The translations under genes were made by a program, and so were the position numbers. From Lentzea californiensis (GTDB taxonomy: Bacteria; Actinomycetota; Actinomycetes; Mycobacteriales; Pseudonocardiaceae), in assembly GCF_024648825.1 (NCBI RefSeq), contig NZ_JANBBE010000007.1:310001-374000 (forward strand): 64,000 nucleotides of DNA. The letters run 5' to 3'. Positions within the stretch are counted from its first letter, which is position 1; each line of letters starts with the position of its first letter. The notes below the pieces were generated by a model, which was given only the letters and a program-made list of their open reading frames with translations, was not told where the DNA came from and made no database searches. Shown piece after piece: positions 1 through 6,841 of this stretch.

Positions 1-17
1 AGCCGAAACCGAAAACC

Positions 18-791
18 TCAGCTGGCAGCCTTGGCAGCCCGGCGATCCGCAGCGTCCAGAACGGCCCGAACCCAGTCGAGCTCGTCAATCCCACAGGCCC
101 CCTCAGCCGCGGCACGACGAAGCCGGACCCAAAGCCCCAGATCGGTCCACTCCTGGAACCGCCGGTGCACGGTGGGCACGGTCACCCCGAACGAGGCCGG
201 CAGATGCCGCCAAGCGCACCCGGACGACAGCACGAACACGATGGCGGTGAACACCGACCGGTTGCACACCCGCCCGCGCCCGCCACCCTGCCGGCGCACC
301 TTGGCGGGCGGGATCAGGGGTTCGACCACGGCCCACAGGTTGGCGGACACCAGGCGGGACGAGAGTTGTTCGATGACGTCACCGCGGCCGGGTTCCTGCT
401 CCGAGGGCCACGCGGTCGTGCGCATCCAGGCGTCTCGGGGGGCCATGTCGGCGGGGCGCGGGTCCTGGCGGGCGGACTCGGCTCGCTGGCGGGAGCGGAG
501 GAGGGTGGCCAGGGCCATGTCCTCGGCCGTGTTGCGGCGCTGGGGGACGGCGTAGGCCTGGTGCTGCTGGGCGTGGCGCGTGATCTCGGCGCCCACCGTG
601 CGGCGGAACGACGGGTTGGCCGCCAGGCGCGGGTCCACCGGCTGGCCGTAGCGGAGCGGGGCCTGGCCCACCGCCGCTTGTCGCGGTGGGATCTGGCGTG
701 GGGGGACGACTGGGCGTCCTGGCACCTGGCGGGGCGGGACCTGCCGCGCCAGCCGCGGGTCCGGGGTGCGAGCGAACTGCGAGTCGGTCAT
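18..791 (-). CDS. Pro/Arg-rich protein ending in a truncated IS5-type transposase N-terminal domain
   Basis: The protein is 257 aa. Residues 1-60 are a low-complexity Pro/Arg/Gln tract with repeated PPRQ units, and residues 60-140 are a charged helical stretch. From about residue 150 it matches the N-terminal DUF4096 helix-turn-helix of IS5-group transposases (LWAVVEPLIPP, CAWRHLPASFG, TVHRRFQEW). It stops just after RAVLDAADRRA, which sits where the first catalytic Asp of the DDE domain would be. The catalytic core is therefore absent and the protein cannot transpose. The ATG at 791 is chosen because GGAGGA lies 7-8 bases upstream; an upstream in-frame start at 833 has none. It could be a transposase remnant captured by another gene or a domesticated DNA-binding protein. 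No terminal inverted repeats were seen. Confidence 0.6.
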   Translation of the reverse strand: MTDSQFARTPDPRLARQVPPRQVPGRPVVPPRQIPPRQAAVGQAPLRYGQPVDPRLAANPSFRRTVGAEITRHAQQHQAYAVPQRRNTAEDMALATLLRSRQRAESARQDPRPADMAPRDAWMRTTAWPSEQEPGRGDVIEQLSSRLVSANLWAVVEPLIPPAKVRRQGGGRGRVCNRSVFTAIVFVLSSGCAWRHLPASFGVTVPTVHRRFQEWTDLGLWVRLRRAAAEGACGIDELDWVRAVLDAADRRAAKAAS

Positions 792-1045
792 GGTGTGGTC
801 CTCCGCCAGGACTTTTCCGTCAGGTGACAGCACTCACAGTAAGAAGGCAGTGCGAAAACAGGTAAGTACGTAGGCCATGAAAGGCGATGAGCGGCCCCGC
901 AACGGCGACGCGCGGCTCGTCCTGTTGAGACGAGTGGTGCACTGTCTGCGACGAACGGATAACCGGTCGTGGTACCGCTCTCACGATCGGGTGGCGCGCC
1001 GGGAGGGGATGATCTCCTCGTTGACGCCCCGGATACCGTCGAGGC
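792..1045. other. Divergent intergenic region with possible leaderless promoter for pptH
   Basis: This 254-base gap separates the transposase-domain gene from the pptH operon. TACCGT at 1034-1039, a TAnnnT-type -10 element, is followed by six bases and then the GTG start at 1046. That is the geometry of a leaderless actinobacterial transcript, and no ribosome binding site precedes the GTG. The short ORFs inside the gap lack start signals and were not called. Confidence 0.35.
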
Positions 1046-1864
1046 GTGAAGCTCTTGGCCACCAGCGACCTGCACGTCTCCTACCAGGAGAACCGCGACG
1101 TCGTGGCAGCGATCGCCCCGCCGGACCCGGCTGACTGGCTGATCATCGCCGGGGACGTCGCGGAGAAGTTCGACTCCATCGAATGGACGCTGCGGACGCT
1201 CCGGCCGAAGTTCGGGCGGGTGATCTGGTCACCGGGCAACCACGAGCTCTGGACCACCAAGGACGACGTCAACCAGTCCCGCGGCGAGGTGCGCTACAAG
1301 CAGCTCGTGGAACTGTGCCGCAGCCTTGACGTGATCACGCCCGAGGACCCGTACGTCACGTTCGACGGCCCTAAAGGTCCGGTTACCGTCTGTCCGCTCT
1401 TCCTCGGTTACGACTACTCCTTCCGGCCGCCGGGTGCCACGGACGTGAAGTCGGCCCTCGCCATCGCGCACGAGGCGGGTGTGGTGTGCACGGACGAGTA
1501 CTTCCTGCACCCCGACCCGTACCCGTCCCGCGAGGCCTGGTGCGAGGCGCGCGTGCGGGAGACCGAGGAGCGGCTCGCCCGGATCAGCGGGCCGACCGTG
1601 CTGATCAACCACTACCCGCTCGTCCGCGATCCCACGTTCGTGCTGCGCTACCCCGAGTTCGCGCTCTGGTGCGGCACGTCGCTGACCGCGGACTGGCACC
1701 GCAGGTTCAACGCGGTCGAGATGGTCTACGGCCACCTGCACATCCCCCGCACGACGCACTACGACGGCGTGCGCTTCGACGAGGTCTCGCTCGGCTACCC
1801 GCGCGAGTGGAAACCACGCGGCACCACCCAGGTGAAGCTGCACGACGTGCTGCGGGAGTCATAA
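1046..1864 (+). CDS. pptH: Metallophosphoesterase, PptH-type phosphopantetheinyl hydrolase
   Basis: This 272-aa calcineurin-like metallophosphoesterase has all the expected metal motifs: SDLH near residue 8, AGDV near 37, PGNHE near 58, a late NHYPL, and YGHLH near the C-terminus. Its stop TAA abuts the ATG of a PptT-type phosphopantetheinyl transferase with no gap. In mycobacteria the same neighbours are pptT (Rv2794c) and pptH (Rv2795c), where PptH removes the 4'-phosphopantetheine arm that PptT installs on carrier proteins. The motifs and adjacency are seen directly; the reaction is inferred from the mycobacterial pair. The start is GTG, probably leaderless. A generic phosphoesterase remains possible. 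Confidence 0.75.
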   Translation: MKLLATSDLHVSYQENRDVVAAIAPPDPADWLIIAGDVAEKFDSIEWTLRTLRPKFGRVIWSPGNHELWTTKDDVNQSRGEVRYKQLVELCRSLDVITPEDPYVTFDGPKGPVTVCPLFLGYDYSFRPPGATDVKSALAIAHEAGVVCTDEYFLHPDPYPSREAWCEARVRETEERLARISGPTVLINHYPLVRDPTFVLRYPEFALWCGTSLTADWHRRFNAVEMVYGHLHIPRTTHYDGVRFDEVSLGYPREWKPRGTTQVKLHDVLRES

Positions 1865-2509
1865 ATGCTGGAGCAGTTGTTCCCCCCACCCATCGCGGTC
1901 GTGGAGCGCTACAACGACGACGAGCCCGTCGAGCTCTTCCCGGAAGAGGAGGCGCAGCTCGGCAACGCCGTGCCCAAGCGCCGGTTCGAGTTCGGCACGG
2001 TCCGCGCCTGCGCCCGCGAGGCCATGCGGGTCCTGGACGTGGCACCCGCCGCGATCCTGCCGGGCCCGAAGCGCGAGCCGCTGTGGCCGGACGGCATCGT
2101 CGGCAGCCTCACGCACTGCGCGGGCTACCGCGCAGCGGCGCTCGCGAGGACGAGCGACTTCGAGACGATCGGCATCGACGCCGAACCGCACCTGCCCGCG
2201 CCGGACGGCGTGCTGGGCGCGATCGCGATCCCTGCCGAGCTCGGCAGGATGGCCGGCCTGAAGGCCGAGGACCCGAAGATCTGCTGGGACCGGTTGTTGT
2301 TCAGCGCCAAGGAGACCACCTACAAGGCCTGGTTCCCGGTCACCCGGCGCTGGCTCGGCTTCGAGGACGCGGACATCACGCTCGACGCCGGCGGCACGTT
2401 CCACTCGCGCATCCTGCTGCCCGACTCCCCGATCGCCGGGTTCGACGGCCGCTGGCTCGTGCAGGGCGACCTCCTCATCACCGCGATAGCCGTGCCCGCG
2501 CGCGTGTAG
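1865..2509 (+). CDS. pptT: 4'-phosphopantetheinyl transferase, PptT/EntD type
   Basis: The protein is 214 aa, the usual PptT size. It should transfer the phosphopantetheine arm of coenzyme A to acyl and peptidyl carrier proteins in the cytoplasm, activating fatty-acid, polyketide and NRPS synthases. Diagnostic motifs are GSLTHCAGYRAAA (CoA pocket), IGIDAEPH (Mg ligands) near residue 100, and WDRLLFSAKETTYKAW near residue 140 (catalytic Glu/Lys). It begins directly after the stop of pptH, so the two opposing activities are presumably co-translated. The next gene begins within 35 bases, extending the operon. Confidence 0.9.
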   Translation: MLEQLFPPPIAVVERYNDDEPVELFPEEEAQLGNAVPKRRFEFGTVRACAREAMRVLDVAPAAILPGPKREPLWPDGIVGSLTHCAGYRAAALARTSDFETIGIDAEPHLPAPDGVLGAIAIPAELGRMAGLKAEDPKICWDRLLFSAKETTYKAWFPVTRRWLGFEDADITLDAGGTFHSRILLPDSPIAGFDGRWLVQGDLLITAIAVPARV

Positions 2510-2543
2510 GGCACGTGTAGGGGTGGTCAGCACACTGATCACC

Positions 2544-3293
2544 ATGGTGTTCAGGCCTCCCCTGCCCGCGGTGCCCGCCGAACGGCAGGAAATCGACCTC
2601 GACGTGGACGTCCTGTTCGGCGCGGTGCCCAGCCGGGACCTCGACGCGTCGATCGGCGCGGTGGACGAGCAGCTGAGCAGTCACGGAATCAGGCGGGGGC
2701 TGGTCTGCTCGCTGCGGGGCGGGTTGTTCGACGCGTGCTCCGGGAACGACGAGATGCGCAAGGCGACGGAGCAGACGGGGCACGTGCCGGTGGGAACCGT
2801 CGACATCCGGGACGCGCTCACGGCGGAGGAGGAGATCGTCCGGCTGGCCGCGAGCGGGGTGCGGTTGTTGCGGCTCTTCCCGGTCGAGCAGTGGGTGGAA
2901 CCGGACTCACCCGGCCTGGCGCACGTCATCGAGGTCGCGACGGCGAGCGGGCTCACGTTGCTCACCAGCGGGGACGTCAGCCGGTTCTGGCGGCCGTTCA
3001 GCGGGACGCGGGTGTGCTTCCTGGACGTGCACTCGTACCGGGTGGCGGACTTCGTGGTCCTGGCCCGCCGCGAGCCGGGGTTCGTGGCGTCCACCCGGAT
3101 GCTGGTCGGACCGGACAACATCGAGCGGATCGCGGGCGAGGTGGGCACCGACCGGCTGGCGTACGGATCGCGGGCTCCGCTGCACGACGTGATGCCGTCG
3201 GCGCTGCGGCTGCGGACGGCCAGGTTGACCGAGCAGGAATGGCGGCAGGTGGCCGGGGGAACGGCCACGGGATGGCTGGGGGACGGATCGTGA
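2544..3293 (+). CDS. Amidohydrolase-fold protein lacking metal ligands (putative pseudoenzyme)
   Basis: This protein of about 249 aa aligns along its length with the next gene, a TIM-barrel amidohydrolase-2 protein, but the catalytic positions have changed. The barrel-opening VHAH of the partner is DVDVLFG here. The LIHTWDD histidine is replaced in LLTSGDV. The terminal FGTDS aspartate is lost in YGSRAP. A single HSY remains where the partner has GHMGG. It probably cannot bind the usual metal and may be a structural or regulatory partner. ATG 2544 is preferred over GTG 2523, which would add seven residues. The stop overlaps the downstream GTG (GTGA). Confidence 0.7.
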   Translation: MVFRPPLPAVPAERQEIDLDVDVLFGAVPSRDLDASIGAVDEQLSSHGIRRGLVCSLRGGLFDACSGNDEMRKATEQTGHVPVGTVDIRDALTAEEEIVRLAASGVRLLRLFPVEQWVEPDSPGLAHVIEVATASGLTLLTSGDVSRFWRPFSGTRVCFLDVHSYRVADFVVLARREPGFVASTRMLVGPDNIERIAGEVGTDRLAYGSRAPLHDVMPSALRLRTARLTEQEWRQVAGGTATGWLGDGS

Positions 3294-4036
3294 TCATCGA
3301 CGTGCACGCGCACGCCGGGCCGTGGTTCTTCTCGACCGAGGTGGGAGCGGTCGAGACGAACATCGAGCTGATGGACCGGTACGGCATCGACCTGCAGATC
3401 GTGTCGGCGTCGGAGGCCGTCACGTACGACATGGTCAGCGGCAACAGGTGGATGGCGGAGGTGCTCGCCGCGCACCCGCGCCTGCTCGGCTACCTCGTGA
3501 TCAACCCGAACGAGCTCGGCGAGGCGGCCAGGGAACTGGAGCGCCACCAGGCGACCGGGCGGTTCGTGGGGGTGAAGATCCACACGACGTACCCGGACCT
3601 GCCGCTGACGTCCACGGCGACCACGGAGGCGTTGAAGCTCGCGGCGCAGGCAGGACTGCCGGTGCTGATCCACACCTGGGACGACGGTGTGCTGGGCCTG
3701 GTGGACGTGCTGGAGCGGCACGAGGAACTACGGATCATCGCCGGGCACATGGGTGGCCCCGCGTGGCGGACCGCGGTCGACGCGGCGTGCCGCACCGACC
3801 GGCTCTACCTGGAGCCGTGCTGCTCCATCACCGATCGCGGCAGGTTCCGGTACGCGCTCGACCGGGTGCCGCTCGGCCAGATGCTGTTCGGCACGGACAG
3901 CACCCTGGTCGACCCGGCGATCGCGCTGGGCGTGATCGCCGACGCGGACGTCACCGAGCACGAGTACGAGCACGTGATGTGGCGCAACGCCGCAGGTCTC
4001 TTCGGCATCGAGACGACAGTGGGGCTCGCGGCATGA
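3290..4036 (+). CDS. Amidohydrolase family 2 metal-dependent hydrolase
   Basis: The protein is 248 aa with an intact amidohydrolase-2 barrel: IIDVHAHAG at residues 2-10 (HxH metal pair), KIHTTYPDL, VLIHTWDDG (metal His), IIAGHMGG (His) and MLFGTDST (catalytic Asp) near residue 200. Related enzymes hydrolyse lactones, decarboxylate, or act on sugar-derived substrates; the actual substrate is unknown. The GTG at 3290 overlaps the previous stop and has GGGGGA upstream; an alternative ATG at 3272 adds six residues. Its stop overlaps the start of the sugar-binding lipoprotein gene, so the substrate may be what the ABC importer brings in. Confidence 0.8.
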   Translation: MIIDVHAHAGPWFFSTEVGAVETNIELMDRYGIDLQIVSASEAVTYDMVSGNRWMAEVLAAHPRLLGYLVINPNELGEAARELERHQATGRFVGVKIHTTYPDLPLTSTATTEALKLAAQAGLPVLIHTWDDGVLGLVDVLERHEELRIIAGHMGGPAWRTAVDAACRTDRLYLEPCCSITDRGRFRYALDRVPLGQMLFGTDSTLVDPAIALGVIADADVTEHEYEHVMWRNAAGLFGIETTVGLAA

Positions 4037-5256
4037 GGAAGTGGTTCCTGACGGCACTCGTCGTGGCACTCGCGGGGTGCGGCACGGCCGATTCCGGCCG
4101 GGACACCGTGACCCTGTGGATGTACCCGGTGATCGAGGACCGGACGCGGAGCGAGGAGTTCTGGCGGGACGTCGAGACCGGTTTCGAGGCCAGGTACGGC
4201 GTGGACCTCGAGGTCGAACTGCAGCCTTGGCGGAGCAGGGAGGAGAAGCTCGGCGCCGCGCTGATGTCCCGCAGCGGCCCGGACGTCGTGCTGCTGCAAC
4301 CGGACATGATCCCGCAGTACGTCGCTCAGGGCGCCCTCCAGCCGGTCGGCGACGTCGTGACCGGCGCCGAGCGCGCGTTCCGGCCCTCGGCCCTCGCCGC
4401 GGTGACCGTGGGGGACCAGGCCTACGGTGTGCCGCTCTACCAGACCGTCACCACCACCGTGTACAACCGGAAGCTGTTCGCCGAAGCCGGGATCACCGAG
4501 TTGCCGCGCACGTGGGACGAGGTGCGGGCGGCCGCGCCCAAGCTGGCCGCGAGGGGCGTTCCGGTGCTCGACTACTCCGGTTCCACGGAGTCCACGCTCA
4601 ACCTCACCTTCTACCCGTTGCTGTGGCAGGCGGGCGGCACCGTGTTCAGCGCGGACGGCACGAAAAGCGCTTTCGACTCCCCACAGGGCATCGAGGCGCT
4701 GCGGTTCCTCGTCGACCTGGAGAACGCGGGCGGTCTGCCGGACGGCGCCGCGACCAAGGGCTCGGGGCCCGCGAACGAACCGGTCGTGACCGGCAGGGCG
4801 GCGATGGCCCACGCCGCGACCGCCGCCCAGGCCCGCGCCGTCATCGCGGGCGTCGGCGAGCAGGACACCGTGATCGGGGCGCCGCTGCGGGGCAGGGTGC
4901 AGGCGACCTTCGGGATGCCGGGCGCGGTCACGTTGCTGCGCGCCGCGAAGAATCCCGATGCCGCCCGCCACCTGCTCACCTACCTGGCCTCACCGCGGGT
5001 GACCGAGGAACTGTGCGCCCGGTCGGGGTACTTCCAGCCGTGGACGACCGCGACATCGGCGCCCGCCGACGCGGTGAGCAGGACCTTCACCGAAGCGCTG
5101 CCGTTCGCCAACGCGGGTGACACGCATCCCCGGGCGCGCAAGGTGATGAGTCTGCTCGCACCGCATCTGCAGGCCGCGCTGCTCGGCCGCGCCACACCGG
5201 AGCAGGCGCTCGCCGAGGCGGCCCGGGAGGTCGACGCGATGCTCGGCCGGGGTTGA
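4033..5256 (+). CDS. ABC transporter sugar-binding lipoprotein
   Basis: This 407-aa extracellular solute-binding protein (family 1) captures a sugar outside the membrane for the two permeases that follow. A short leader ends in the lipobox LAGC, with Cys16 as the lipidation site, followed by a Thr/Ser-rich linker. VTLWMYPVIED opens the first lobe, and GVPLYQTVTTTVYNRKLF plus the FAEAGI...PRTWDE segment are typical of sugar-binding members. ATG 4033 overlaps the previous stop (ATGA). The ligand cannot be deduced. Confidence 0.9.
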   Translation: MRKWFLTALVVALAGCGTADSGRDTVTLWMYPVIEDRTRSEEFWRDVETGFEARYGVDLEVELQPWRSREEKLGAALMSRSGPDVVLLQPDMIPQYVAQGALQPVGDVVTGAERAFRPSALAAVTVGDQAYGVPLYQTVTTTVYNRKLFAEAGITELPRTWDEVRAAAPKLAARGVPVLDYSGSTESTLNLTFYPLLWQAGGTVFSADGTKSAFDSPQGIEALRFLVDLENAGGLPDGAATKGSGPANEPVVTGRAAMAHAATAAQARAVIAGVGEQDTVIGAPLRGRVQATFGMPGAVTLLRAAKNPDAARHLLTYLASPRVTEELCARSGYFQPWTTATSAPADAVSRTFTEALPFANAGDTHPRARKVMSLLAPHLQAALLGRATPEQALAEAAREVDAMLGRG

Positions 5257-6056
5257 TGCGCCGGGCGTTCACCACGCTGGTGTTCCTGCTGCCGGTGCTG
5301 GTGCTGTTCGGGGTGTTCCGGTTCGTGCCGATGGCCGGGATGCTCGGGCTGAGCCTGACCGACTACCGGCTGGGTGGCGACTGGCGGTTCACCGGCACGG
5401 CGAACTACGCGGATCTGTTCCAGGACGCGGTCTTTCTGAACAGCCTGGCCACCACGCTGGGCTACGTGGCGCTCTGCGTGCCGCTCACGGTCGCGGTGGC
5501 ACTGGGCACGGCGCTGCTGCTCAACGCCGCGCGGTGGGGCCGTCGCCTGTTCCGCGCGGCGCTGCTGGCGCCGTACGTCACGAGCCTGGTGCTCGCCGGG
5601 GTCGTCTGGCGGTGGATCTTCGGACCGCTGCTGGACTCCCCTGCGTTCGTGCTGCCCGCGCTGGCCGTCGTCGGGGTGTGGAAGGGCTTCGGCTACGCGA
5701 CGGTGATCCTGCTCGCGGGCGTCCAGACCGTGCCCGCCGACTGCGTGGACGCCGCGCGGGTGGACGGCGCGAGCGCCTGGCAGCGGTTGCGGCACATCAG
5801 GTTGCCGCTCCTGCGCCCCGCGCTGCTCTTCGTGGTCGCCGTGGAGACCATCGGCGCGTTCCAGGTGTTCGACACGGTCTACGTGATGACCAACGGCGGT
5901 CCGATGAGGGCGAGCTACACGCTGGCGTACGCGATCTACGACTACGGCTTCACCCACCTCACCTACGGCCGTGCCGCGGCGGCCGGCGTGGTGCTCTGGG
6001 CCGTCATCCTGCTGGTGTCGCTCGTGCAGCACCGTGCGTTGGAGAGGAAACCATGA
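5256..6056 (+). CDS. ABC sugar transporter permease (MalF type)
   Basis: This inner-membrane permease of 266 aa has six predicted membrane helices beginning with TLVFLLPVLVLFGVF. The cytoplasmic EAA-type loop, DCVDAARVDGASAWQRLRHI, is near residue 165 and docks with the ATPase. FDTVYVMTNGGP is the usual MalF-type signature. ATG 5256 lies inside the previous stop (TGATG). It pairs with the following MalG-type permease. Confidence 0.9.
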   Translation: MRRAFTTLVFLLPVLVLFGVFRFVPMAGMLGLSLTDYRLGGDWRFTGTANYADLFQDAVFLNSLATTLGYVALCVPLTVAVALGTALLLNAARWGRRLFRAALLAPYVTSLVLAGVVWRWIFGPLLDSPAFVLPALAVVGVWKGFGYATVILLAGVQTVPADCVDAARVDGASAWQRLRHIRLPLLRPALLFVVAVETIGAFQVFDTVYVMTNGGPMRASYTLAYAIYDYGFTHLTYGRAAAAGVVLWAVILLVSLVQHRALERKP

Positions 6057-6841
6057 CGCGGCAACGGTTACTGACAGCGCTGCTGGCGGTGATCACGCTC
6101 GCGGCGGTGAGCCCGTTCGTGTTGATGCTGGTGATCGCGCTCTCCCCGTCAGACGAGCCGACCCTCCCGCACGGGCTGCCGGGATCGCTGACGTTGCGCA
6201 ACCTCACCGAGGTGTTCACGACCTCCGGCCTGCCGCGGTGGCTGGTCAACACCTCGGTGTACGCGGCGGTGTCGGTGGTGGTCGTGCTGCTCTCGGCGTC
6301 GATGGCCGCGTACGTGTTCGCCCGCAAGCGTTTTCCCGGACGTGACGCGCTGCTGTGGTCGTTGGTCGCGACCCTGATGGTCCCGGTGCACACCGTCGTG
6401 ATGCCGTCGCTGCTGCTGATCGCCCTGATGGGCTGGGTCGACACCTACTGGGGCCTGATCGTGCCGACGCTCGCCAACGCGCAGGCCGTCCTGCTGCTGC
6501 GGCAGTTCATCCGGGCGCTGCCCGACGAGGTCTTCGACGCGGTGCGGATCGACGGCGCCGGCGACTGGCGCACGTACTGGCACGTGGTGCTGCCGATGTG
6601 CCGGCCGGTGCTCGCGACGCTCGCGGTGTTCGTGTTCCTGTGGCACTGGAACGACTTTTTGTGGCCGCTGGTGGCCGCGCGGTCAGGCTCGATGTACACG
6701 CTCACGGTCGGGCTGTCCGCCGTGAGCGCGGAGCACCTCGGCCTGCCGGAGGTGATGTCGGTCGCCGCCGTGACCGCGCTGCCCTGTCTGCTGGTGTTCG
6801 CGCTGCTGCGGCGGCACCTGTTCAGCGACCTGGCGCGGTGA
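6053..6841 (+). CDS. ABC sugar transporter permease (MalG type)
   Basis: The 262-aa second permease of the importer has six predicted helices and an EAA loop with DAVRIDGAGDWRTYWHVVLP near residue 165. ATG 6053 overlaps the upstream stop (ATGA). No ATP-binding subunit follows: the next gene is convergent and overlaps the last 20 bases. Many actinobacterial CUT1 importers share one ATPase (MsiK) encoded elsewhere, which would explain the gap. The operon ends here. Confidence 0.9.
   Translation: MTRQRLLTALLAVITLAAVSPFVLMLVIALSPSDEPTLPHGLPGSLTLRNLTEVFTTSGLPRWLVNTSVYAAVSVVVVLLSASMAAYVFARKRFPGRDALLWSLVATLMVPVHTVVMPSLLLIALMGWVDTYWGLIVPTLANAQAVLLLRQFIRALPDEVFDAVRIDGAGDWRTYWHVVLPMCRPVLATLAVFVFLWHWNDFLWPLVAARSGSMYTLTVGLSAVSAEHLGLPEVMSVAAVTALPCLLVFALLRRHLFSDLAR

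Noticed and set aside
1021..1026. TTGACG as a -35 element for pptH
   Set aside because: The spacing to TACCGT is only 7 bases, so the two cannot form one promoter.
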